Shown piece after piece: positions 35,477-43,707 of a stretch of 64,000 bases of DNA. Under the pieces are notes generated by a model, which was given only the letters and a program-made list of their open reading frames with translations, had not been told where the DNA came from and did no database searches. Every line of letters starts with the position of its first letter. The first letter of the stretch is position 1. The position numbers and the translations under genes were made by a program. The DNA is from an uncultured Anaerovibrio sp. (GTDB lineage Bacteria; Bacillota; Negativicutes; Selenomonadales; Selenomonadaceae), in assembly GCA_934196075.1 (NCBI GenBank), contig CAKPVW010000003.1:1-64000 (forward strand). Reading direction: 5' to 3'.

Positions 35477-36343
35477 ATGGAGGTTATAGCTTTAGTGGGG
35501 CCAAGCGGCACCGGAAAAAGTCATCGTGCTCTTTTGGTTGCCCATAACAACCAGGCAGATGCCATTATAGATGATGGTTTGCTGATAAAGGATGGCAAAA
35601 TTATAGCCGGCAAGTCTGCCAAACGTGAACAGAATAAGGTATTGGCTGTCAAAAGAGCCATTTTTGTCCTGCCAGGTCACGCAGAGGAGGTACGCCAGGC
35701 TATAGAGGAGACCAAGCCTGTGCGGATTCTTATTCTAGGCACATCTGAGAACATGGCACGGAAAATAGCCAAGGCTTTGAAGCTGCCAGAGATTTCTCGT
35801 TTTGTGCACATAGAGGAAATTGCTACTCAGTCGGAGATGGAGAAGGCTCGCTTTCATAGATTGCGAGAGGGCAAGCATATCATTCCAGTACCAACCATAG
35901 AATTGAAGCCTCATTTTTCTGGTTACCTGGTAGATCCTATTAATTCTCTGTTGAAGAAAAAGCGGGGCGATGGCAATAGACGCAGAACGCTAGGGGAAAA
36001 ATCCATTGTGCGCCCTGTGTTTAGTTATTATGGCAAGTTGATAATTGATGACTGGGCCTTGAAGGCTATTGTCCGCAAGCTGTTGGTGGATGGTGACAAT
36101 GTTACTAAGGTTTCAGATGTAAAGATTGAGCATGTCTACAAGGGTGACGGTGAAGTAGGCTTTGAATCTGCCGGCATTGTTATTGGCTGCGAGGTAGTTA
36201 TTACCTATGGCAAGCATATTCCTACCCTGGTGCAAAGACTTCAGACTCAAGTACGCAAGGATGTAGAATATATGACAGGCATGGTGGTTAAGAAGGTTAA
36301 TATTACTATCAAAGCACTTTTTGTCCAGCCAAAGAGATTCTAG
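35477..36343 (+). CDS. P-loop protein fused to an Asp23/Gls24-type domain
   Basis: The N-terminus has a P-loop, GPSGTGKSHRA near residues 7-17, and an NTPase-like body (LILGTSENMARKIAKAL near 94-110). The C-terminal third (about 170-288) looks like an Asp23/Gls24 (DUF322) domain: RPVFSYYGKLIIDDWALKAIV, then a repeat of beta segments ending VKKVNITIKALFVQ. Gls24-type proteins are linked to envelope stress in Gram-positives. The exact role of the fusion is unknown. The ATG at 35477 follows GGAGGG; an ATG at 35465 is in frame but poorly placed. Confidence 0.75.
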   Translation: MEVIALVGPSGTGKSHRALLVAHNNQADAIIDDGLLIKDGKIIAGKSAKREQNKVLAVKRAIFVLPGHAEEVRQAIEETKPVRILILGTSENMARKIAKALKLPEISRFVHIEEIATQSEMEKARFHRLREGKHIIPVPTIELKPHFSGYLVDPINSLLKKKRGDGNRRRTLGEKSIVRPVFSYYGKLIIDDWALKAIVRKLLVDGDNVTKVSDVKIEHVYKGDGEVGFESAGIVIGCEVVITYGKHIPTLVQRLQTQVRKDVEYMTGMVVKKVNITIKALFVQPKRF

Positions 36344-36362
36344 AATAGGATAATGTATTTAA

Positions 36363-36405
36363 AGGGAGTATTTTCGGCTTGTTTCGAGAATACTCCTAAT
36401 TTTTT
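36363..36405 (+). terminator. Terminator after the P-loop/Gls24 gene
   Basis: GGGAGTATTTTCG (36364-36376) pairs with CGAGAATACTCC (36385-36396), followed by TAATTTTTT. It is 20 bases after the stop. Confidence 0.78.
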
Positions 36406-36457
36406 GCTATGGAAGAACAATCTTCTAACAGGGTTGAGAATATCTTATGGTGAGCAC

Positions 36458-36484
36458 AAAAAAACCGCTTCCTACGAAGCGGTT
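36458..36484 (-). terminator. Terminator of tRNA-Gln (minus strand)
   Basis: Read on the minus strand, AACCGCTT (complement of 36477-36484) pairs with AAGCGGTT (complement of 36463-36470), followed by a seven-T run (complement of 36458-36464). It lies 10 bases after the tRNA CCA end. Confidence 0.82.
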
Positions 36485-36493
36485 AAATGTCAA

Positions 36494-36569
36494 TGGCAGG
36501 GGTAGCAGGACTCGAACCTACGAATGCTGGATTCAGAATCCAGTGCCTTACCAACTTGGCGATACCCCT
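36494..36569 (-). tRNA. tRNA-Gln (CTG)
   Basis: On the minus strand the acceptor AGGGGTA pairs with TACCCCT, the anticodon loop is TTCTGAA between CTGGA and TCCAG, the T loop is GTTCGAGT, and CCA is encoded. Anticodon CTG reads the Gln codon CAG. It is a lone tRNA with its own terminator, on the strand opposite to its neighbours. Confidence 0.92.
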
Positions 36570-36733
36570 ATATGAAGTTTGTTGCTCAATCACAACAATA
36601 AACATTATACAGCTCGGATGGGGTGATGTCAAGCAAAAATTTTGGAAAAATGTTTATAAGAATAATGGATTTTTGCTCAAATTTGTGTATAATAGGGGTA
36701 TGAAGATATAAATCTGATTGGGGAGGTTTTTTT

Positions 36734-37135
36734 ATGAAATACGAATTTACGGAAGAATATTATACCGGTATTAAAATGATTGATGAAGAGCATGCCAAGC
36801 TTTTTGAAATTGCTAATAGAGCCTATGATTTGCTGACTAATCAGTTCAAGCTGGACAAATATGATGAAATTGCAGCTGTTTTGGAGGAACTGAGGGATTA
36901 TACCAAGTACCATTTTAGTCATGAAGAAGAGTATATGAAGAGCATTAATTATGGTAAACGGTTTAGCCAGATGCATCAGCATGCCCAGTTTATTGAAAAG
37001 CTGGAATCCTATGATTTAAAGGATATTGATGAAAATCAGCACGCTGGCTTGCTGGAGATTATTGACTTCCTGGCTGTGTGGCTTTTGGGCCATATCAAGG
37101 GCATGGATAAGCGCATCCCTAATGTGGAACAGTAA
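36734..37135 (+). CDS. Bacteriohemerythrin
   Basis: This single-domain hemerythrin of 133 residues binds O2 at a di-iron site. The ligands follow the family pattern: His in DEEHAKLFE (near 20-24, HxxxE), HFSHEEEYM (near 56-63), HQHAQF (near 78-82) and HIKGMD (near 122-127, HxxxxD). No sensor domain is attached. It probably protects oxygen-sensitive enzymes, such as the hydrogenase, or delivers oxygen; that is inference. GGGAGG precedes the ATG. It is monocistronic. Confidence 0.93.
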   Translation: MKYEFTEEYYTGIKMIDEEHAKLFEIANRAYDLLTNQFKLDKYDEIAAVLEELRDYTKYHFSHEEEYMKSINYGKRFSQMHQHAQFIEKLESYDLKDIDENQHAGLLEIIDFLAVWLLGHIKGMDKRIPNVEQ

Positions 37136-37153
37136 GTAAAATGTGAAAATATC

Positions 37154-37199
37154 TAGCCATGATATCTGCCTTTGAGGCGGTTGTCATGGCTTTACTTTT
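37154..37199 (+). terminator. Terminator of the hemerythrin gene
   Basis: AGCCATGA (37154-37161) pairs with TCATGGCT (37184-37191), with an internal GCC/GGC pair, followed by TTACTTTT. Confidence 0.62.
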
Positions 37200-37319
37200 G
37201 CAACAGTATGTGTTAATATGACAACGATGGACGGTATTCATTACAGCTTAGGTTAAGCAGGAACTGTACTATCTTTTGCTTGAATCGCCAATTCATCTGG
37301 TATGAAGGTGGTGATAGAT

Positions 37320-38213
37320 ATGACAATTGGTTTTATTGGAGCAGGAAGAGTAGGTTTTACTCTAGGTAAATATTTTTGCGAACACGGTGTAGAAGTTGCA
37401 GGCTACTATAGTCGCAATATTCAATCTGCCCAAGAGGCAGCCGAGTTTACTAATAGTCGATATTATGCATCTCCAACCCAGCTGTTGGAGAAGTGCGATA
37501 TATTGTTTTTGACTGTTCCGGATGGAATGATTCTCAAGGTTTACAAGGAATTATGCCAGAAATCGATTCGAGGAAAGATACTGTGTCATGCCAGTGGTGC
37601 TGTGACTGCTGGTGAAGCATTTCCTGCTATAGAGGCTCAGGGAGCCTGTGGATACTCAGTTCATCCGTTATTTGCTGTAAGTGATAAATATCATTCTTAC
37701 AGGGAATTAACGGATGTTTTTTTTACCCTAGAAGGAACAGCTTTTAGATTGGATCATATGCTGACTTGGCTGAAAGATGCAGGGCTGAAGGTACAGCAAA
37801 TTGATTCTCAGTACAAGCCTGTATATCATGCAGCGGCCTCTATCGTTAGCAATCAGGTGGTGGCCTTATTTGCAGAAGCTCAAGCTATGTTGATGACATG
37901 TGGTTTTCAGCCAGAAACTGCTATGGAGGCCCTAAAAAAAATATTCCTAGGCAATGCCCATCATATTGCTGAAGTTGGCCCAGTACAGGCTTTGACCGGC
38001 CCAGTACAGCGGGGAGATGCTGCTACTGTGGCCAAGCATATTGCCGTGTTGGATAATCCCAAGGACAAATTATTGTATATTCTCCTGTCAGAACGGCTGG
38101 TGGAGATTGCAGCAGCAGGCAAGGATGATTATCCAGAGCAGGCTATGAAGGAGCTTTTGCAGGAGAAATATACCAAGGTATTAGATAATATTGTAGGCTC
38201 AGCTCAGAAGTGA
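37320..38213 (+). CDS. Rossmann-fold/DUF2520 oxidoreductase-like protein
   Basis: The N-terminal nucleotide-binding motif GFIGAGRVGFTLGKYF (residues 4-19) and the helical C-terminal DUF2520 domain (GFQPETAMEALKKIFLGNA, ALTGPVQRGDAATVAKHI) resemble F420-dependent NADP oxidoreductase/6PGDH-like dehydrogenases. In many Firmicutes this family sits beside pan genes. Here panB follows after 29 bases. A role in pantothenate or a related NAD(P)H reduction is inferred, not shown. AAGGTGGTGA precedes the ATG at 37320. The protein has 297 residues. Confidence 0.85.
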   Translation: MTIGFIGAGRVGFTLGKYFCEHGVEVAGYYSRNIQSAQEAAEFTNSRYYASPTQLLEKCDILFLTVPDGMILKVYKELCQKSIRGKILCHASGAVTAGEAFPAIEAQGACGYSVHPLFAVSDKYHSYRELTDVFFTLEGTAFRLDHMLTWLKDAGLKVQQIDSQYKPVYHAAASIVSNQVVALFAEAQAMLMTCGFQPETAMEALKKIFLGNAHHIAEVGPVQALTGPVQRGDAATVAKHIAVLDNPKDKLLYILLSERLVEIAAAGKDDYPEQAMKELLQEKYTKVLDNIVGSAQK

Positions 38214-38242
38214 ATTAATTTTTATAGGAAGGAAGATATATT

Positions 38243-39070
38243 ATGAAGAATACAGTAGCAACATTTCAGAAAATGAAGCAGCAGGGAGAAAAGATTTCCA
38301 TGCTTACTTGTTATGATTATTCTACTGCTAGGTTAGAGGAAGAAGCAGGTATTAATGGTATTCTGGTAGGGGATTCCTTGGGGAATGTTATGCTGGGATT
38401 GCCTGATACTATTTCTGTGACTATGGAGGATATGATTACCTTTGGTCATGCCGTAGCTAGAGCCTGCAACAACACCATGGTAGTGATTGACATGCCATTT
38501 ATGTCTTATCAGGTTTCCGTTGAGCAGGCTGTAATGAATGCAGGCCGCTTGATGAAGGAGGGTCGTGCCAATGCTGTAAAGCTGGAGGGAGGCGCTGCGG
38601 TATGTCCTCAGATTAAGGCCATTACGGATGCAGGTATTCCTGTTATGGCTCATTTGGGGCTTACCCCTCAGTCTGTAAATGCCTTGGGAGGTAATCGTGT
38701 GCAGGGCAAAACCGAAGCTGGAGCACAGAAGTTGATTGAGGATGCTTTGGCTATTCAGGAGGCTGGCGCCTTTGCTGTGGTTCTGGAATGTATTCCAGCT
38801 AAGCTGGCTGATATGATTACCAAGAAGTTGGATATTCCAACTATTGGTATTGGTGCCGGTGCAGGCTGTGATGGTCAGATTTTGGTTTATCAGGATATGC
38901 TTGGCTTGTTCAGCGAATATACACCAAAATTTGTTAAACATTTTGCTGAGCTTGGTGGTGCTATGAAAGAGGCTTTCCGGGCCTATGACCAGGAGGTTAA
39001 GGCAGGGAGTTATCCAGCTCCAGAGCACACCTTCAAAATAGATGATGATGTGTTGGAAAAATTGTATTGA
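38243..39070 (+). CDS. panB: 3-methyl-2-oxobutanoate hydroxymethyltransferase
   Basis: PanB makes ketopantoate from 2-oxoisovalerate and methylene-tetrahydrofolate, the first committed step to pantothenate and CoA. The protein is a TIM barrel of 275 residues. Visible motifs are [10 protein letters not shown], the metal-binding [10 protein letters not shown] and [12 protein letters not shown], the catalytic Glu in VLECIP and [14 protein letters not shown] follow. AGGAAGGA precedes the ATG. panC and panD are not adjacent. Confidence 0.96.
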   Translation: MKNTVATFQKMKQQGEKISMLTCYDYSTARLEEEAGINGILVGDSLGNVMLGLPDTISVTMEDMITFGHAVARACNNTMVVIDMPFMSYQVSVEQAVMNAGRLMKEGRANAVKLEGGAAVCPQIKAITDAGIPVMAHLGLTPQSVNALGGNRVQGKTEAGAQKLIEDALAIQEAGAFAVVLECIPAKLADMITKKLDIPTIGIGAGAGCDGQILVYQDMLGLFSEYTPKFVKHFAELGGAMKEAFRAYDQEVKAGSYPAPEHTFKIDDDVLEKLY

Positions 39071-39136
39071 TTTTCTATTCACCATTGGCTTCAAATATGT
39101 TAAAATAGGGTGTAAAGTTTTAATTTGAGGTTGATT

Positions 39137-39694
39137 ATGCGTATTATTACAGGCTCTGCCAAGGGCTGCAATCTAAAAACTCCAAAGGGAATGAGTACCA
39201 GACCTACATCTGACAGAGTAAAGGAATCCCTGTTTAGTATTCTAGGCAGTGATGCCTGTGGCAGAGTGCTGGATATTTTTGCCGGTACCGGTGGCTTGGG
39301 GTTGGAGGCTCTTAGTCGAGGAGCAGATAGCTGCATCTTTGTTGATAAGGCTACTACAGATATTATTTCAGACAATGCGCGGCATACCCGTTTGGCAGAT
39401 AAATGTCAAATTCTCAAGGGAGATGTTTTTGCTCAGCTGCGGCGCTTGGAGTCCACTGGCAGTCAATTTGATTTGATATTCTGCGATCCTCCTTATCATC
39501 GAGGACTGGCTCATCGGGCCTTGGAGCAGTTGGATAATAGTCAAATATTGGCTCCTGATGCCATTGTGATCATAGAATATGGTGGCGATGAGGCAGAGCT
39601 GCCAGCTACTAACAGGCTGCAGCTAGTAAAGAAGCAGGTATATGGCAAAACAACTCAGATAAGCTTTTACCATCTGCCACTGGAGGAAGGTTGA
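39137..39694 (+). CDS. rsmD: 16S rRNA (guanine-N2)-methyltransferase RsmD
   Basis: RsmD methylates G966 of 16S rRNA (E. coli numbering). The N-terminal RIITGSAKG and TRPTSDRVKESLFSIL are typical. The SAM motif is LDIFAGTGGLGLEALSRG near 49-66, and the catalytic DPPY motif is near 120. It has 185 residues. The ATG at 39137 follows TTGAGG; the frame is open back to TTG 39125. coaD begins 6 bases after the stop, a common pairing. Confidence 0.94.
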   Translation: MRIITGSAKGCNLKTPKGMSTRPTSDRVKESLFSILGSDACGRVLDIFAGTGGLGLEALSRGADSCIFVDKATTDIISDNARHTRLADKCQILKGDVFAQLRRLESTGSQFDLIFCDPPYHRGLAHRALEQLDNSQILAPDAIVIIEYGGDEAELPATNRLQLVKKQVYGKTTQISFYHLPLEEG

Positions 39695-39700
39695 TTGCAT

Positions 39701-40174
39701 ATGAAAAGAGCCATCTGTCCTGGCAGCTTTGATCCAGTTACTCTGGGACATGTTGATATATTTCAGCGGGCTGCTGGTATTTTTGATGAGGTGTATATAG
39801 GGGTTTTTAATAATATTCGCAAAAAGCCACTTTTATCAGTGGAGGAGCGTATTGCATTGCTAGAGGAAGCTGTGAGTCATCTGGATAATATCAAGGTGAT
39901 TTCCTTTGATGGCTTGTTGGCAGATTATATGGTCAAGGAAAATATACAGGTTATAGTCCGTGGACTTCGTTCCGTCACAGATTATGAGTACGAGCAGGGG
40001 CAGGCTCAAATTATCAAGGCTATGCATCCAGAATTAGATACTATGTTTCTTCTAGGCAAGCCGGAGTACAATAGCTTTAGTTCCTCTGTGGTGCGGGAGA
40101 TTATTAGATTTGGTGGCGATTGCTCTAGTCTGGTACCTCATAATGTATATGCGTATTTGAAGAATAGGAATTGA
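39701..40174 (+). CDS. coaD: Phosphopantetheine adenylyltransferase
   Basis: CoaD transfers AMP to 4'-phosphopantetheine, the penultimate step of CoA synthesis. The nucleotidyltransferase motif PGSFDPVTLGHVD (with the TxGH signature) is near residues 9-21. VRGLRSVTDYEYE and the SSSVVREI motif follow. It has 157 residues. GGAGGAAGG precedes the ATG at 39701. Together with panB upstream it groups CoA-pathway genes in this stretch. Confidence 0.96.
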   Translation: MKRAICPGSFDPVTLGHVDIFQRAAGIFDEVYIGVFNNIRKKPLLSVEERIALLEEAVSHLDNIKVISFDGLLADYMVKENIQVIVRGLRSVTDYEYEQGQAQIIKAMHPELDTMFLLGKPEYNSFSSSVVREIIRFGGDCSSLVPHNVYAYLKNRN

Positions 40175-40200
40175 TTTTAGAATAAAGGGTGGTATTATCT

Positions 40201-40872
40201 ATGAATGATGAAGCTATGCTGAAGATTGATGCAGCAATAGACGAAATTGAAAATTACGTGTCCGGGGCACATCGGGTTCCTCTTTTGGAAAAGATATTGG
40301 TCAAGGATGATGAGCTTTTTCATTTGATGGATAATCTTCGTAATGAAATTCCTCGTGAGGTAAACGATGCTTTGGAGGTATGTCGTCGCAGGGATGAAAT
40401 TATTGCGACAGCTGAATCTGAGGCAGACAATATTATTGCTCGGGCCAATAAAGAAGCAGAGGAAATAATGGATAAGGCCAAGCTTTTTGCCCAGAAAACT
40501 GTGGATGAAAATGCCATGGTGATTCAAGCAAGAGAAGAAGCACAGGCCATTCATACCCAAGCTGAGGAAAGTGTTCAGAAGCTTCAGAAGGAAACTGATG
40601 AACAGGTGGAGAAGCTAAGGACTGAAACTACTGCTTGGGTACAGCAGCAGCGTCAGGAAACTGAGGCCTATGTTATGCAGCAACGTCAGGAAACTGAGGC
40701 TTATGTTAAGCAACTGAAAGAGGATGCAGAACGTTATGCTGATCAGATGTTTGATCATGTGCTGGCTAATATGAATTCTGCTATGAACGCCATTCACAAT
40801 GATGTGGGTGGGGTAATGCAGGCTATGCAACAGGCTAAGGAACAGATACGCGCCGCCAACCAAAAGGCATAA
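40201..40872 (+). CDS. Coiled-coil protein of unknown function
   Basis: The family is not firmly recognised. Its 223 residues are dominated by a predicted coiled coil (about 65-190) rich in Glu, Gln, Ala and Lys. A near-perfect tandem repeat, QQRQETEAYV, lies near 150-170. The N-terminal 60 residues (IDEIENYVSGAHRVPLLEKI) look like a short helical module found before such coils. There is no membrane helix. It follows coaD by 26 bases, as ATPase- or DivIVA-like coiled-coil genes do in some clostridia, but I cannot assign a role. AAGGGTGG precedes the ATG. Confidence 0.8.
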   Translation: MNDEAMLKIDAAIDEIENYVSGAHRVPLLEKILVKDDELFHLMDNLRNEIPREVNDALEVCRRRDEIIATAESEADNIIARANKEAEEIMDKAKLFAQKTVDENAMVIQAREEAQAIHTQAEESVQKLQKETDEQVEKLRTETTAWVQQQRQETEAYVMQQRQETEAYVKQLKEDAERYADQMFDHVLANMNSAMNAIHNDVGGVMQAMQQAKEQIRAANQKA

Positions 40873-40894
40873 TATTGTTTTCAAAGATACAGGA

Positions 40895-40929
40895 GACAGG
40901 ATGGTACTGTGGTATTGTCCTGTCTTTTT
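40895..40929 (+). terminator. Terminator of the rsmD-coaD operon
   Basis: GACAGGA (40895-40901) pairs with TCCTGTC (40918-40924), followed by TTTTTATTTT. Confidence 0.78.
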
Positions 40930-40960
40930 ATTTTCCTGCATGTACATTCTAACTATGGCA

Positions 40961-41012
40961 TTTACTTTAAGGGTATTAGGGGGTATAATATAATAAAGGT
41001 CAAATTGTCAAG
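40961..41012 (+). promoter_or_regulatory. ctsR promoter with CtsR-like box
   Basis: TTTACT (40961-40966), a 17-bp spacer and TATAAT (40984-40989) form the promoter. Just downstream, AAAGGTCAAATTGTCAAG (near 40995-41012) resembles the CtsR heptad repeat (GGTCAAA, short spacer, GTCAAA), though the second half is imperfect. Its position over the transcription start suits autorepression. Confidence 0.5.
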
Positions 41013-41039
41013 TAAATTATAAGGAGATAAGGTGTTATT

Positions 41040-41486
41040 ATGAGCAATATAGCAGATTTAATTGAAGATTATATTTTGACCAGATTGGCGGAACAGCAAA
41101 CAGGGCAGGTGGAGCTGCGGCGGACAGATATAGCTGATGAAATCTCCTGTGCTCCATCTCAGATTAGTTATGTGCTGAATACCAGATTTACCCATGATAA
41201 GGGATTTTCTGTAGAATCTCGCCGTGGTCTGGGCGGTTTTATCAGGGTGGTTAGGGTGCCGCTAAAGAATATTATCTATCAGGAAATGCTGGAAAAGCTG
41301 GATGAAAATACAGAGCTGGTAGAAGTCAAGGCCATGCTGCATTATTTAATTCAGCATGAAATGATTAATACTAGGGAATGTTCTTTGATTTTGCAATCAG
41401 CTAAGGCTGCCTATGAGGATATGCCTCCTGAGCCTAGAACCAAGCTTTTACGAGCGTTATTCAGTACCCTGGCGCAATTTTCCTAA
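41040..41486 (+). CDS. ctsR: Transcriptional repressor CtsR
   Basis: CtsR represses class III heat-shock genes (clp genes) in Firmicutes. The N-terminal helix-turn-helix includes RTDIADEISCAPSQISYVL, followed by the winged-helix glycine loop VESRRGLGGFIRV (near 62-74, the thermosensor loop in known CtsR). A helical dimer/McsB-contact domain ends it. It has 148 residues. In Bacillus it heads ctsR-mcsA-mcsB-clpC; here none of those follow, only a small ORF and radA. AAGGAGATAAGG precedes the ATG. Confidence 0.93.
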   Translation: MSNIADLIEDYILTRLAEQQTGQVELRRTDIADEISCAPSQISYVLNTRFTHDKGFSVESRRGLGGFIRVVRVPLKNIIYQEMLEKLDENTELVEVKAMLHYLIQHEMINTRECSLILQSAKAAYEDMPPEPRTKLLRALFSTLAQFS

Positions 41487-41534
41487 AAAAGGCTGTTAAG
41501 CCTTGGGCAGAGAAAGTGACAATAGGTGAAGCAA

Positions 41535-41675
41535 ATGGCAAAATACAATAGATTGGCAAAGCAAAATTTTTGGTACGGACTTGGCAATTTTATTTTGAAT
41601 TTTGCCATAGCCATAATTTGGTTAGGGAGATGGACCATAAAGCTGTTGAAACAGTGCTGGCAGAAATGGAGATAA
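41535..41675 (+). CDS. Small basic membrane-like protein (46 aa) between ctsR and radA
   Basis: This short ORF starts at ATG 41535 and ends at TAA 41675. AGGTGA lies 6 bases before the ATG. It encodes a basic N-terminus (MAKYNRLAKQNFWYG), a hydrophobic core (NFILNFAIAIIWLG, residues about 18-31) and a basic, Trp-rich end (QCWQKWR). This fits a small single-span or amphipathic membrane peptide. It occupies the place of mcsA-mcsB-clpC in the Bacillus order. No homologue is recognised. Reality rests on the ribosome site and tight packing, with radA 6 bases later. Confidence 0.55.
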   Translation: MAKYNRLAKQNFWYGLGNFILNFAIAIIWLGRWTIKLLKQCWQKWR

Positions 41676-41681
41676 AAACGC

Positions 41682-43064
41682 ATGGCAAAGAAAAAAACAA
41701 TGTATGTATGTCAGAACTGTGGCTATGATACTCCCAAATGGCTGGGAAAATGTCCGGGCTGTGGTCAGTGGAATACCTTGGCAGAGGAGATTGTCAAGGA
41801 GGAGCGTAATGTCTCTCGGGGATTGAATATGGGCTTGTCTCAATCTAGCACTCCTTGTCCTATTAGTGAGGTAACGGTGGAGGATCTGCCTAGAATGACT
41901 ACAGGTTCTCAGGAACTGGACAGGGTTCTGGGAGGTGGTATTATTCCCGGCTCCATGGTGCTGATAGTAGGTGATCCAGGTATTGGCAAATCCAGTCTTA
42001 CTCTGAAGGTGTGTGCCAATGAGGCGGCTTTGGGCAAAAAGGTTCTTTATGTAACTGGCGAGGAAAGTGTGCGTCAGGTGAGAATGCGAGCCGATAGATT
42101 GGAGGCTGTTCACAAGGATTTGTTAGTGGTTAGCGAAACTAATCTGGAAAATATTGAGCACCATGTAGAGAAGCTAAAGCCCGATTTGCTGGTGGTGGAT
42201 TCTATACAGACTATTTTTAGACCGGATATTCAAAGTGCTCCCGGCAGTGTTAGTCAGGTTCGGGAATGTGCTGTAGAAATTCTGCGGGTAGCCAAAACCA
42301 ATGGTATTGCTGCTTTTGTGGTGGGACATGTAACCAAGGATGGTACCTTGGCTGGCCCTAGAGTATTGGAGCATATTGTAGATACTGTGCTTTATTTTGA
42401 GGGAGGCAGTAATTCAGAATATCGTCTGTTGCGAGCTGTAAAAAATCGTTTTGGCAGTACCAATGAAATCGGTATTTTTGAAATGCGGGAAACTGGGCTG
42501 ATTGATGTGCCAGATGCCTCTAAGCTGTTTTTATCCGAGCGTACTGATGAGGCAGGAAGTATTATTGTGCCCACTGTAGAGGGAACTCGTCCTTTGCTGG
42601 TAGAGGTGCAGGCTTTGGTGGCTCAGACCCCCTATGTGCCTCCTAGACGTACTTCAGATTCGGTGGATATCAAAAGATTGCAGCTTCTTTTGGCCGTGTT
42701 GGAAAAAAGGGTTCATCTGGCTATTGGGGCCTGTGATGTTTTTGTCAAGGTGGCAGGAGGTATTCGTATAGATGAACCAGCAGCAGATTTGGGTATATGT
42801 GTAGCTATGGCTTCCAGCTTTGCCAATAGACGCCTGCGTCCTCAAACCATAGTATTTGGGGAGGTAGGTTTATCAGGAGAAATCAGGGCTGTAAGTCAGG
42901 CTGAGGGCAGGCTGCGGGAGGCGGCCCGGCTAGGCTTTACCAATGCTGTTTTACCTTGGAAAAATTATGAACAGCTAAAGGGCGAAAAGGCCCTATCAGG
43001 GATTAATCTTTATGGTGTTAGGGATTTGACTGAGGCTCTTAGGTGTGCCATGCCTAGAGAATAA
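41682..43064 (+). CDS. radA: DNA repair protein RadA
   Basis: RadA (Sms) is a RecA-like helicase that drives branch migration in recombination. The N-terminal zinc finger is CQNCGYDTPKWLGKCPGC (residues about 9-26). The P-loop GDPGIGKSSLTLK is near 98-110, and the RadA-specific KNRFGSTNEIGIFEM is near 253-267. A C-terminal Lon-like domain follows (about 290-460). It has 460 residues. The ctsR-radA linkage is typical of Firmicutes. Confidence 0.96.
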   Translation: MAKKKTMYVCQNCGYDTPKWLGKCPGCGQWNTLAEEIVKEERNVSRGLNMGLSQSSTPCPISEVTVEDLPRMTTGSQELDRVLGGGIIPGSMVLIVGDPGIGKSSLTLKVCANEAALGKKVLYVTGEESVRQVRMRADRLEAVHKDLLVVSETNLENIEHHVEKLKPDLLVVDSIQTIFRPDIQSAPGSVSQVRECAVEILRVAKTNGIAAFVVGHVTKDGTLAGPRVLEHIVDTVLYFEGGSNSEYRLLRAVKNRFGSTNEIGIFEMRETGLIDVPDASKLFLSERTDEAGSIIVPTVEGTRPLLVEVQALVAQTPYVPPRRTSDSVDIKRLQLLLAVLEKRVHLAIGACDVFVKVAGGIRIDEPAADLGICVAMASSFANRRLRPQTIVFGEVGLSGEIRAVSQAEGRLREAARLGFTNAVLPWKNYEQLKGEKALSGINLYGVRDLTEALRCAMPRE

Positions 43065-43085
43065 CAGTTGAAATTGGATAATATA

Positions 43086-43114
43086 TTGACATGATTCTTT
43101 AGATATGATAAAAT
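43086..43114 (+). promoter_or_regulatory. Promoter of the CarD-like gene
   Basis: TTGACA (43086-43091), a 17-bp spacer and TAAAAT (43109-43114) form a near-consensus sigma-A promoter about 70 bases before the start codon. Confidence 0.6.
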
Positions 43115-43187
43115 TACTTCTTTTCATATCAATTAATATGTGTTATAATTTAGCTGTGTGGTTAATTGGTAGAAGGGGGTGTGTTTG

Positions 43188-43673
43188 TTGCAGGTTGGTG
43201 ATCAGGTGGTTTATCCTATGCACGGCGCAGGAGAAATCACAGGTATTGAAGAATGTGAAATTATGGGTGCTGTAAAGCAGTATTTTATTCTCCAGCTGCC
43301 AGTAGGCGGCATTAGGATTATGATTCCTACGGACAATACAGAGGGTATCGGCCTGAGGCAGATTTCCCCACCAGAGACTATCGATCAGGTTGCTTTGATA
43401 TTGCAGCAGCCAGGTGAAAAGCCAACAGGCAGTTGGAACAAAAGATTCCACATCAATCTCAATCGTTTGAAGTCGGGAGATATTTTGGAGGTTGCAGCTG
43501 TTATTCGTAATTTGATTCTTCAGGATAGGCGCAAGCGGATTTCCGGTGGTGAAAAGCGTCTTTTAGATTTAGCAAGGCAGATTTTTCTGAGTGAAATATC
43601 CTATGCTTTGGCTGGTTCCGTGGAACAGGCAGAGGCATGGATGATGGAACAGTTGGACAAAAAGGAGAGCTAG
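43188..43673 (+). CDS. CarD/CdnL-family transcription factor
   Basis: The N-terminal VGDQVVYPMHGAGEITGIEE is the CarD/TRCF RNA-polymerase-interacting domain, a Tudor-like fold. IMIPTDN follows, and then a helical C-terminal domain (about 75-160). CdnL-type proteins stabilise open promoter complexes, notably at rRNA promoters. It has 161 residues. AAGGGGG lies 8 bases before TTG 43188; the frame is open to GTG 43179. It is monocistronic with its own promoter and terminator. Confidence 0.88.
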   Translation: MQVGDQVVYPMHGAGEITGIEECEIMGAVKQYFILQLPVGGIRIMIPTDNTEGIGLRQISPPETIDQVALILQQPGEKPTGSWNKRFHINLNRLKSGDILEVAAVIRNLILQDRRKRISGGEKRLLDLARQIFLSEISYALAGSVEQAEAWMMEQLDKKES

Positions 43674-43707
43674 TTTTGCTAGGCATTTCTGACACAAAAA
43701 GTATTGG

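Noticed and set aside
36487-36711. 74-residue plus-strand ORF over tRNA-Gln
   Set aside because: It reads through the antisense of the tRNA and its leader; no support.
40600-40700. Tandem repeat in the coiled-coil gene considered as a CRISPR or other DNA repeat
   Set aside because: There are only two in-frame copies that encode a protein repeat; no array or spacers. No CRISPR array is seen anywhere in the window.
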